A stretch of 64,000 nt of DNA from Spirodela intermedia (lineage: Eukaryota; Streptophyta; Magnoliopsida; Alismatales; Araceae): NCBI GenBank assembly GCA_902729315.2, contig LR746275.1:1768501-1832500 (forward strand), given 5' to 3'. Shown here piece by piece: positions 50,312 through 62,214 of this stretch (within the stretch, counting starts at the first letter, position 1; every line of letters begins with the position of its first letter). The notes under the pieces are model-generated. The model was not told the DNA's origin and did not search any database. It worked only from the letters and a program-made list of their open reading frames with translations. Both the position numbers and the translations under genes were made by a program.

Positions 50312-53300
50312 ATGGGAGTGCAAGGTCTCTGGGAACTGCTGGCTCCGGTGGGGCGCCGCGTCTCCGTCGAAACCCTCGCCGGGAAAAAGGTCGCCATAGG
50401 TGTCTTTCTGTCTTCTCACAATTGGACTCGATTTCTTTGTTGTCTCCAATTTTCCTTAGTCGCTGCAGCAATTGCAGTGGTTCTGAATTGTTGTTGCCGT
50501 CGCAGATGCCAGCATATGGCTTGTGCAGTTCATCAAGGCGATGCGGGATGAGAAGGGAGAGATGGTGCGCAACGCGCACATTCTCGGCTTCTTTCGTCGC
50601 ATCTGCAAGCTGCTCTTCCTCCGCACCAGGCCCGTCTTCGTCTTCGACGGCGGTACCCCCGCCCTCAAGCGCCGTACAGTCGCGGCGAGACGGCGCCACC
50701 GGGAAAATGCTAGTGCCAAGATCCGGAAGACCGCCGAGAAGCTCCTTCTTAACCATGTGAGTGCAATCATCACCATAGCTACAATCGATCCTCTTTTCCC
50801 CTTCACTTCCAGCTTCTTTAATTCCCGAAGTGCGTTCGAAACCTCTACGAAGCTGTGGCATTGTTTATGCTGGCAGCATATTCATTGTGCCGTCGGTCGA
50901 CTTCGACGAGATTTAAGTTATTTTCGCTTGCTTCTTCTCATTTTCAACAGCTGAAAGCAAAGAAACTGGAGGAATTGGCGGCAGAAATTAAAGACAGCAA
51001 GTTTAAGGACGATCCAAAAGGGAAGCACGTTGTACCTGATCATAAGGATGGGTTGTCTGACACAAGAGCTTCGGAAGAAACTGATCACCCTCTGCGTACT
51101 GGTATCAATCCGGAACGGCTAGATGAAATGTGAGCACATCGCCTTGAACTTGTTTTCGAGACGTTGAAACTTTCACCTATAAATTTTCGGTGCATTATGT
51201 TTCATTACTTGCGGGTCATGTTTAGGTTAGCGGCATCCATTGCTGCAGAGGAAGAAGGGACATTCATCAGCAACGAAGCAACATCCACTAGTCAATTTCC
51301 TCATGAAGAGGAGTTTGATGAAGATGAGTGTGAAGAGATGACAATAGTAAGTCTTGCGAGAAAGCAGTTTTATCTAGGTTTTCTAATCATTGCTAGTTTA
51401 CTTGAACTTTTAATAGCACAATCAGAACGGTAGGAGAACGTGTTTTAAAAGTCCGCACTGTTTCAAAAAACCATAGACGGAGAAACGGGATGATCCAATG
51501 TTTCGCCATCATTTTATATATCTAGTTTTCAGTTTTTATTTCAGCGGATGACATAAAATTTGAAATAACCTTACAGGTTCCTATATGTCCTCATATAACC
51601 CTGGTGTCAGTCTGTCTATATGGAACTATAATTAAGAAAGTGGATTAGAAGAGATCTAAAGGTGGCCCTGAATAGAATAAACTCGGGGTCTGGGAATAAA
51701 AGTTTGTACTTGGCTCATACTTGTTATATATCAAATATTCCGAAACTTTTCCTCTTGCATTGATGATTTTTCAAGAAGCCCATAATAGCTTTGAAGTTTT
51801 CTTGAATTGACGTCCCAAAAACACTAACCGTGTCTGTTGAGAGCCCTTGCTTGTGTCATGTTTTTCCTCATAGTTTTTTATATTAGTTTACTTAACAATG
51901 AGCCTTTGGTGTCCAACCAGAAGGACCACGCTTCCCTTTTTTTCTAGCTGTAGCCTCTTGAGTTTCTCTATATTTCTGAATGATTGATTCTTTAAGGTTC
52001 ACAGTTTTTGTTGAGAACTAGTGGCATAACAACCCAAAATGCTTGCCTTTTCTGAAGAATTCAATCAGAATATGCTCTTTTCCCTTACAGCTCAAGCTGC
52101 GTTTCATTTTCTCGAGATTGTCTCCTTAGTTATTTGTGTCTTCAGAGGATTGCATTGATAATGGAGAAATATATGACTGACTTTCCCAAAGGGCAGTCTG
52201 TTTTGTGAAATTGTTTTGTTGTGTTCTGATCATAGTGAAGTTCATTGGACGCTTCGTTTGTATTGAATTTTTATTAGAAAAGATTCGTTCCTATCAACGT
52301 GGTCCAATCTTCTCCTATGTCGAGTGTTGGAAGTGTGTAGGCATGAATGTGGTGTGAAGCCTCATCACCCATTGATTGTTTCCACATATTATGCGATGTA
52401 AACGATAAAGAACTGGACAGGACCGTGGCCACACCTTTTCTTTGGATAACCACATTCATTAAGATGATCTACTGTATTTTTATTTCAATTCACTGCCTGG
52501 AATTCTGTGATGATTTATGGTTAACCGATTTCGTGGCGTTTGCGTAAAGTATTTTTGAAGCCTTTCTCACACCAAGGTTTGTATCTTCCCTAGCGAATTT
52601 GTTTTCATTGGTAATTTAAATTCGAAACCTCTCTCTTTCTTTATAGTGCTCGAGATCCTCCTCTTATAGTCAAGATTTACTTACTGTAAAATAAAAAAAA
52701 TCAAATTACCTTATTCAGAAACATTATTAGTGAAACTTTTTCTTTTACGAGGAAGTAATTAATGTTGGTTTCGGTCAAATTTGCTGGATTATGATTGGAG
52801 TCTCACCGTGTCATTTTATCCCTCTGTGAGGGCTAGTTATCCTCTCTTATTTTTGGCTCATATTAAAAAAATGAGTTATACCATGATTCGTTATTGATGA
52901 AGTATATCTAAACCAGTTACGAGTTGTTCTGAAAGCTCTTAGCTCTAAACTCTGAACTGTGCTTGATTTGCACTGAATTTCCTTGCAAAGGCAGAACAGC
53001 ACTTCATTGGGGGTCATGACATGCATGCCAGTGTCATTCATGTGCATCATCGGTTGTTCCTACAAACTTCAATGCTGCCAACATTGATTGAAACTGTTTG
53101 GTCTTTTTATATTTTGCAAATAAAATGGAATTCCCTTATATTTTAAAAGCCCCCCTCCCCCTCCCCTCCCCCTCCCCTCCCCCTCCCTTCCCCCCAAAAA
53201 AAGAAAAAACTTTTGTAGTTCGGTTGTTTCATGTTAAAACTTTTGTTTAGGGCAGTATATTTTTTATAATTTTACATTAAAAATTATACCTTGGCATTGA

Positions 53301-56300
53301 TTACTTGCAGCCTGTTGGAAATGGTAGTCTTGACCCTACCGTGTTAGCTTCTTTGCCGCCATCTATGCAGCTTGATCTTCTTGTTCAGGTATAACCCATA
53401 CTATAGACATGATGTTCCATTTCATCTCATTTTCGTCTTGATTCTGAACCATAATCCAAATGTAACAATGCCTTTTCCCCTAGATGAGAGAGAGGTTGAT
53501 GGCTGAGAATAGACAGAAGTATCAGAAGATTAAGAAGGTTTTGCTCTGTCATATTTCTCTTTTAATTTTATAATTCCTATTCAATGGCTACCAACGTTTT
53601 GAATTTTTATATTGTCTTTTACAGAAGCTTTCATGTTGTTTTCTGTGTGGTGAGTTTACTTCATCAGAGTTGAATCTCGACTTTTTGGTGCTCAGTGCCG
53701 ACATTTCTCATGAGCCATACTATTAAAAATGTTGTATTGCATAGATCTCATGGGTATATAATTGTGAATACAATGTCTCTCACTCAATTTTATATCAAAC
53801 TTCTCAACACTTCCCTTCAAATTCAGGTATTTTGATATTTTGGTTTCCACCTGCCATTTGGTGGTACAAGCTTGCGATTTAAAGAACTGTCACAGAACTT
53901 GTAGAACATCATGTGTAATGCTGAATACTGGGAGGAAAGTCTTCTATGAAATCGACTTTAATGAAGTTTTGCTCTCTAAGTATAGAAAAAAGTTGGTTGT
54001 CAAGATGTTGCACTCGAAAACCTGTCTTCTTTTGTAGCTGGTTGTCAAGAACTTGCTATTCACTTCTATAAGTGAATAGCAGGTTCTTACTGAAGTATGC
54101 GAGATGTTTTATTTGATTTTATTCCAATTCTAAGGATGGAAAAAAAACAAGTGGATTTAATCATGGTGATTTTACTTTTATATCTACTATTAAAGTAGTA
54201 TGAAGATTCTGTATGTTAAAATGTGGTTTAATTAAGATATTTTGTAAATGTGAGTTGTTAAAGATTTTAAATATAATTAAAAGGTATTCTCTTTGAGGAC
54301 CATGGTATTATTTTCGATCTGAATCATGCACGCAACCACTACTTCATTATTGTAGCTTGTTCAATTTTACGTTTAATGGAACTCAAAAAACTAAACTTTT
54401 GAGTTAGAAATGATTACTTTCCTTAATGTGTGTGATCGAGTTTGTACCAGGGCGTTTACCTGGATTCTGTCATGCTGCCAAATATTAAGTTGAAAAGTCG
54501 CAGATTTTCGAATGTTGGTGATTATGCAATGGAAATCTTAAATAATGCCATAGTTAGTTCGATCACACACGATGAAATTCAGCAAGAAATCTTGTTAGTT
54601 CAGTATGCTAGAAATTTTGTATCCATTATTTTTTCCACGAGTATCAAAGAGAAAGCGCAAACCCCCCCCCCCCCCCCCCAATAAAAAAGGCATGTAACCT
54701 TAAGTTTCGGAATCTTGTTTTCCCTGACAGAATGGGGACATTTTTGGCCTAAAATGGTCGTATAACGTATGTTGACATATTATGTATAGCCATAAAATTT
54801 CACTTGGGCTTCTAACTGTTTTGATATAACTTTAAGAACTTTGGAAATTTGTGATAAACTCCAATATTGTTTACACCTTGCAAATTTATGTTTTATTTTT
54901 CATTTTATTGTTCTGAATACTTGGAAAAGAATTTGTAGGACTCAGATTTCACTTGAGTTATGAAAAAAATAACTTACATCGATGAGATATCAATTGGATA
55001 TCCTGGAACTTAGGTTTTTTTTTTTTGAAACAACACCTGTGACAAAGAAGCTTACGTTTTTGGCTCTTGAGGATTATACCTGTATCCACAAGCTATCATT
55101 GTAAGTCTGAACAGAGGTGTTGACGGATCAAATAACCAGGAACTGGGAGTTGGTAGATGAATGCAACTTTCCAGTTATTCTTTTCTTCTATGATACCTAA
55201 GTTAAGGTAAAGGCAGCATGTTAAAGTGTCAACTCATGCCAAAATTCTCCAGAAAAATTGTCTGTGTTCATTCAATCGTGACCATTTGACATTATATTTA
55301 AGATTTATAGTACCTACTCATATTGTCCAATCTGAGTCAAACGCAAATATGCAGTAAGCACAAATTTTTTTTCTTTGTGTTCATACATATTTTTTGATAA
55401 GCATAGTTGTCTTTGTAGTTTGTTCTTGTACAGATCGACAATTTTGGAGATTATTTCTTTAGATATTTTCTAACTTTATTGTATTATAATAATTATTGCA
55501 ACCTTACAACCATTTACTTTACTTTTCTGTGATCTTGTCTAGAGTCCTTCAAAATTTTCTGAGCTACAAATACAGTCTTATCTCAAAACTGTTGCATTCC
55601 GTCGAGAGATTGATGAAGTCCAAAGATCTGCTGCTGGAAAGGGACCAGAAGGACTACAGACTTCCAGGATAGCTTCTGAATCTAATAGGGAGTTCGTATT
55701 TTCAACATCATTTACTGGGGATAAAAGGTAAGCATGCAAATCTTTCCATTTAAAAGGGATTAAATGATTATAGATATTTTATATTGATTCAAAATTTTTA
55801 CTCTAACTGATTGGAATTTGATAAGTTTCTGCATTATGAATTCAGTCAGCATCGTAGCCTTTTAGAACGTGCTCTTTGTTCTGATTCGTTTTGGTTTATT
55901 TTTGGCGTGAGAGGTTTGTCATCTTATAAAAAAGCAAATAAACATACCCAAAGAGTGTCATTTATAGCTAGATAGAACCTATCACATCCTAAGAACATCA
56001 TTTATATTGGGGCAGCTCCTGTTGCTTCAATAGGACTAATGCAGACCAAAGTTTGCACAATTCTAGGGCTTGTTGCCCTCCATCATCCCTGAGTTCCTAT
56101 GCCTCAACTTTGCTTCGTTGTAGCCATCTCTAGTATTTATGTGACCCAGTATCTTTTTGTCTCATTGACCTGTGTACTCTGTAATCATGCTTCAAAGATT
56201 TATTTATTTTCCGTAATTAGATTTGAAAAGCAGGACATGATACAAATTTAAAAATTCCCATGGCAAGAATAACGGCTATCATTGGTAACATTTTTGGATA

Positions 56301-59300
56301 CGATGATGGCTCCTTTGATCAATGCTGAATGGCATTACAAAACATACTACATTCAACAGTGAGTTTTAGGAATCTCTATAATACTGTGCGAATTCCAGTA
56401 CCAGATCAATATACTGTTGACAACTTATTCTATTGTTCCTAATTAATTCTATCTTTTTTTCATTATTATTAGTTTTTCTGAAAAGAAAATTTTCATGTGT
56501 GTAACTGTTCTCTCTAGCCAGGAAGTTTACACCAACAGAAGGTGAGAAAAGTGGAACCGTAGAGAAAACAGGATCAAGCACCGGGAAGGAGTCAATTCCA
56601 GATGATTCTCCGAGGGGTCCATCATCTAGCAATCTGAAATCTACTGATCGAGTTAATGAGGATGCACTAACTGAGGATTTTGGCCATGATATAGAGACAT
56701 ATCGTGATGAGAGGGGTCGGATGCGGGTTAGCAGAGTTAGAGGACTGGGAATCCGTATGACTCGGGATTTACAGCACAATTTAGAATTAATGTTGGAAAA
56801 CGATGTTGCAAATAAATATGCTGCTGTTCACAAGGACATGGCACCTATTGATGGCGGGGAAGCCATCAATCTCCCTGATAATTACTCCAAAAATGACGTT
56901 TCTTTTATGACTAGACTGGATAGTGAGGCGCCTGGTGAACTTTTGAACAGAAATACGTCTGTACAAAACATTAGAGATGATGATCATTCTTTTGAGGTTT
57001 CTACGGTGAAAGATGAAGCTCCTCTAGAGGTTTCATTTTCCGTGGATAACATGGTAGACGGCGATGAAGAAATTTTCTCACAGTTAGTGACCGGAAAGTC
57101 AACCTTGGCATTTCCTTCGGAAGTTTACTCTGTGGGAAAAGATTCGAATAGATCTGATTCTGATTCTGATTGTGATTCTGATTGGGAGGATGGAGACATT
57201 GAGGACATAGCTATAAACAGCCTGACTGACAGCAGGGGCATAGATCAATCATTATTAGAGGAAAGGATCATAAATGAAAATGATGGATTGAATTTGGAGG
57301 ATGGAGAGTTTCAAATTGTTTCAGCTAAATCTGTTTCAAGAGGATTACGAGAGGAAGAATCTGAAATCCAGGAAGCAATAAGGAGAAGCCTTGAAGATTT
57401 CAGTCAGCAATCTGTTAGTAGGTCTCTACGTCAGGATTCTTCTTGTGAGAGGAATGAGATAGGCTCTTCTCCAAGGCCTGACCAAGGCGATGGGCAAAAT
57501 TTTATGCAAGACTCAGCGATTGCTGAGAGGCTTGGTCTGCTGGATGGAGCTGTCAAAGACGGTAGACGAACCATCAACTCTCCTGAAAGGCTGTGTCCAA
57601 CTAATACAATATTGATTGACTCTGGTGGTAAATTACCAGTGACAGATGTGCCTGACAGAGAGATTGGAGTTTCCGGTAATGTATGGTTCACTCAATCAAA
57701 CAACGATGGCAAGGCGCTGAATGGGTCCCAAATAGACAGGGTCTCTACCAGTGGATTGGTCGGAATGCCGAGTTGCCTGCAGGAATCTTGTCAAGATATT
57801 TCTATTAATGATGAAGATAAAGTAGATGTCTTACCTCCAGACAGTTCAGATATTTGTGTTACAAGGGCAGGTATGGAACTCTTATTCTTTGCTGATATTG
57901 AAATATTTTTTTTTGACTGCGCTTCTTAGATATTTACCTTTTTGGGAAGCCAGATATAAATCCTGATAAAACACATGGAGCAGCTGTACTGGATAGCTGC
58001 AGAGTCCCTGAAGAAGAAGAGTACAGATATGATACTTCAACTCATGAAAGCATGAATTTACGTACAGAAGCCCTGGAATCTACTTTGGATGAAGAGTTGT
58101 CACTTCTTAGTCGTGAGTGTAGGGATCTTGGAGATGAGCAGAGAAAACTTGAACGTAATGCCGAGTCAGTCAACAATGAGATGTTTGCAGAGTGCCAGGT
58201 AATTTTTTTGTAATACTCTCCAAATGGCTATGTTATCCAAATACCTGACAAATGGCATGATTACTCCTGCTGCCTTGGATCCATTATGATTTGAACAAAT
58301 ATCGGATGAAAACTATTTTCATTAACATAATCTGTCTTTTCTACATGCGCTTCTTTCTCTCTCCTTTCAGTGATTTGGGAGGTTTTTTTTTTCCTTTTTA
58401 TTCATTAAAACTTCTGAGTGCCATCTTAGTGCAAGATGCGAGCTTTGTTTCATAGAAGATGATTCACTAATATGACCTGGAGAAACACCATCGTAATGCC
58501 TCTTTGTTGCTTTTAAATTTCATAGCGTTTTTGGTGTAACCATCTTGAGATTATTTTCTTTGTGCATCTAGAGATTATCATCTAGAGTTTTCCACATAGT
58601 ATCATAGAAAAGTTACTAATACGGTGATATTTTGGTTTTGTGTTCATTCTTTCTATGCGTTCGTCAAGAAATCTGCTGCCTACAAATAGTTTTTTTTCAC
58701 TTCAAATATATTGTGGCCAATCAAACTCATGAAGGGTGGCTAATAACGTTTTATATTTCTAAAATCTATGTCAGCGACCTTGATCGTTAAGGATGACTTG
58801 TTTCCTTTTCTGGGCATTCTAGGAGCTGCTGCAAATGTTCGGCTTGCCTTTTATCATTGCCCCCATGGAAGCTGAAGCTCAATGCGCATATATGGAAATA
58901 ATGAACCTAGTGGACGGCATTGTTACGGACGACTCTGATGCGTTCTTGTTTGGGGCCCAAAATGTGTATAAGAATATTTTTGACGACAGGAAGTATGTTG
59001 AAACATACTTAATGAAGGTACAGTTCTCTTTTCGAAACTTTCAAGTCGCTTAGTTGTTCCTGTTTCAGCATCCATTTTCACGGTATGTTCTTGTTCTCCA
59101 TCTAATTTCTTCCCACCCGCCCATTCTAGAAGTTTCTTGCCGCACTGAATTTGTATCATTGCTGATATATGTTCATATCATGGATTTTTATTTCTCTCTG
59201 TTTTGCCTGGTCAGCAGTGATGATAAAAGAAAAACTAGTCAATGATGAATTGCTCATTTGCTAGATTCTTTTGGGTACTAGGACATAGAGAACGAGCTTG

Positions 59301-60394
59301 GACTGAACAGAGAAAAGCTGATCCACATGGCGTTGCTCCTCGGAAGTGATTACACTGAAGGTGTCAGGTAAAAAATTCATTGCATCATCAGTGAATTATA
59401 CCCAGATCTGACCTGTTCTTGCCTCCGGTACATGATGTTTGTCTCTTATTTTCTATGGCTTTTTATGGATGCCCAGTCTTGATTTACTGGTGCACTGCCC
59501 CTCCTTGCTCAAGCGGAAAGGGGAAAACAAATTCATTGCCAGAGTAACTGTAATGAAAGATCTATAAAGGGCTTATTTTCTCCTTTTTATTGCAGCGGTA
59601 TTGGGATTGTCAACGCCATTGAAGTTGTGCACGCCTTTCCCGAGGAAGATGGCCTCAAGAAGTTCCGAGAATGGGTCGAATCACCAGACCCATCTATTTT
59701 TGGGAAACTTTATCCACATATCGGTGATAAAACCAAGAGGCGGCCATCGAACGCAAACAACACCAACGCAGATGAATGTGCTTCATCTGATGGGACTCAG
59801 GGAGATGGCTCTCAGTCGTCTTCAAGCGGCCTCCTGGACGTCAAGAGGATTTTCATGGAGAAGCACGTAAGTTTTAGTCACAATTGACCTGACCATTTCC
59901 CTCTTCTTCTTTCAAACGAAGCCACAATGGGTTCCATGTGAAAAGCTTCTATTCCAATTATATCATATACCAGAGAAACGTGAGCAAGAACTGGCACATC
60001 CCGGCATCCTTCCCAAGCATGTCAGTTGTCTCTGCCTATATTAATCCTCAAGTGGATGGATCGACGGAGCCGTTCTCATGGGGAAAGCCAGACTTGCCTC
60101 TGCTCCGAAAGTGAGTTCTTACTTGTTTCTTTCCATTTCAAGAGATCTTTGTCTCATTACTTGAGATACAATTTCTTTGATCTTTGTCTCCACATCAATG
60201 TTTGCATAGAACCCCCGATCCATTTGCAGAAAAGTCCCTTCTTCAAAATTCTTTATCGTCAAGATTAAAACACGGTCTGCAAATTAAATACAAACGGGAT
60301 TATTTTATGATGTCCGCTGGCTGGAGAAAGTAAAATAATCGGGAAGAACATCGTGCATCATATATGATATGCACATATGTTCATATATTCACAC

Positions 60395-60428
<34 letters not shown>

Positions 60429-61370
60429 CTCCTAGCTTCTTGTGTGCCGCCTGAGACAGATTTCACCATGAATGTAGGCTGTGCTGGGAAAAGTTTGGGT
60501 GGGCCCACCAGAAAGCTGACGAATTGCTTGTCCCCGTTTTGAAGGAATACAACAAGCACGAGGTGAGATTACTTGATCTCCAGACAAGAATCACAGGATG
60601 TGATAGTAACATTTGCATTATTGTTTTTTAACCAAGAATAACAACAAAAAATGAGATTTTTGATTTTTGCATGCTCAATATCATAGTAATTTTTTTTTGT
60701 TTTTTATTTCTACTATGGGAAACAGACCCAGCTACGACTAGAGGCGTTCTGCACGTTTAACGAGAAATTTGCCAAAATAAGAAGCCAGAGGATCAAAAGG
60801 GCGGTGAAAGGCATCACTGGGGGGAGCTCGAGGGAACTCATGGGAGATCCCGAGGAGGGTGAGTTACAGGGTAAGAAGAGAAAGAAAGCCTCTTCGGAAG
60901 CGAAAGAAGCCAAGCCCGAGGAGAGGCCCACAGAATCTCCTGTTCAGGATGGGCGACTGGGGGATGTAAAGCATGGTTGGAGTGGCAGGGAGGGGAGAGG
61001 GAGAGGGAGAGGGAGAGGGAGAGGGAGAGGGAGAAGAGGGAGAGGGTCAGCCAGAGAGAGAGAAACAGAAGCAGCAGAAACCGGCTCGAGTGATTCCTCT
61101 GATCATCCTACAAAAAAGGACCATCAAGTGGAGATTGCTTGCTCATCTGAGCTGCGCCGGGTAAATTACAGACTTCCATAGATCTCCTCTCTTGATTATG
61201 TTGGCTATATGTATATATATACATATGCATGTATGTCTGTATATATATGTATATATATATATATAATGGGGTCTTCTTTATACACGGGGATCAGTCAGGC
61301 TTTCAGCAGGAGTTTGCTCCAGAAAGTCAATGGTCCACATTTAAGTAAGATTCTCCTAGTTTGATTTTTG

Positions 61371-61448
<78 letters not shown>

Positions 61449-62214
61449 TTCAGAGACACGGGTGTCTTCCTGGATTGATCATCCGGTTTAAATGACCCAG
61501 TACTTCGACCGGATGGAGATTGGCCCATACCATTTCTGCCGCCTCATGTCTACCACTGATTCCTTATTCAGGAAATTTCACATTAGTCCAGAGCCTCTCT
61601 AGAGTTGACTTTTTCCTCCTGGAAAATCTGTTTTTCTTCCCAATGAGACCCACAAGAACCACCCAATGATCTGATCCTTCTGTTTTCTCCAAAAAATAAA
61701 TAAATTATATATAATGAATTAATTTATATCCCCGTGAAACATCCTGTTCATATTTCCTGCTGAAATCCTGCGGGCCGGTTTACTCCTCATCAGCTCACTT
61801 CCTCCAGTTTTCTGTGATCTCCAGTCAGCAAGGCAGCGGAGAGGTGTCCAATCTACCCAGGAGGAGACCGCGGAAGTACGCCAGTCCAAAGATGGAAGTC
61901 AGCTTTTCCCAGGTCAACCCGCCGGAGCCCCAGAACAGGTCAACGAAACCGCAGATGATGGCAATGTCGGCAATTCCGAAGCAGGCACCGCCGGAGATTG
62001 TTACCTTAACAGCGGCGGAGGCTTCTGCGTAGGTGAAGATGAGTCTTCCACGGCGGAGGCTCTTGATCATCAGGACGTTGACCCAGGAGGGGCTGGAGAA
62101 CCCATTCAGGTGGGGCTCAGGGTTCACGAGGGCCGCCCTGAGCTCCCCAAAGGGCAGCCGCTGGGGGGTTTCAGCTTCACCCCAATGGCTTCTCTGAAGC
62201 GGAAGCGTAGATGA
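50312..62214 (+). CDS. UVH3: XPG/RAD2-type DNA repair endonuclease UVH3
   Basis: Sixteen exons: 50312-50399, 50506-50756, 50951-51129, 51226-51346, 53311-53388, 53484-53537, 55543-55727, 56522-57870, 57930-58198, 58823-59017, 59282-59367, 59596-59866, 59974-60110, 60478-60562, 60726-61160, 61825-62214; 1,390 residues. XPG makes the 3' cut in nucleotide excision repair. The XPG-N domain ([20 protein letters not shown]) has Asp30 and Asp77. A long acidic spacer follows, with [20 protein letters not shown] and a ubiquitin-interacting-motif-like [17 protein letters not shown] near 595-611. XPG-I carries EAEAQ (Glu874, Glu876) and VTDDSDAF (Asp894, Asp897), and GSDYTEGV begins the helix-hairpin-helix. 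The basic tail has a coded (RG)n run, then [14 protein letters not shown] across the last junction, GGGFC and KRKRR. All nuclease acidic residues are intact. Exon 9 has two in-frame acceptors. Confidence 0.95.
53150..53195. repeat. C-tract minisatellite in UVH3 intron 4
   Basis: Runs of four to six C separated by single T (CCCCCTCCCCTCC pattern) repeat along about 45 bases on the plus strand. The transcribed minus strand therefore carries closely spaced G runs that could form G-quadruplexes, and the plus strand could form an i-motif. The tract lies about 115 bases before exon 5. Confidence 0.8.
54047..54088. repeat. 19-bp inverted repeat in UVH3 intron 6
   Basis: 54047-54065 and 54070-54088 are reverse complements with one mismatch around a 4-base loop, a near-perfect hairpin in the pre-mRNA. 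A TAGCTGGTTGTCAAGA phrase before it resembles TTGGTTGTCAAGA about 55 bases upstream. No target-site duplication is obvious. Confidence 0.7.
54662..54679. repeat. Run of 18 C in UVH3 intron 6
   Basis: A plain homopolymer, likely length-variable and error-prone in sequencing. It lies deep in a 2 kb intron and should not affect the protein. Confidence 0.85.
61375..61443. repeat. CT microsatellite in UVH3 intron 15
   Basis: About 69 bases of uninterrupted CT. It is followed by ATATTTCAG, which could act as a splice acceptor, but joining there breaks the reading frame of the conserved UVH3 C-terminus. Confidence 0.85.

Noticed and set aside
61309-61347. Possible extra UVH3 exon (CAGGAG...TTTAA with a good GTAAGA donor)
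   Set aside because: Including it shifts the frame of the last exon and destroys the LRRSxRxRxxV and GGGFC signatures; direct joining of 61160 to 61825 keeps them.
61814-62032. Alternative 72-residue frame in the last UVH3 exon
   Set aside because: It lacks the GGGFC and KRKRR tail and does not join exon 15 in phase.
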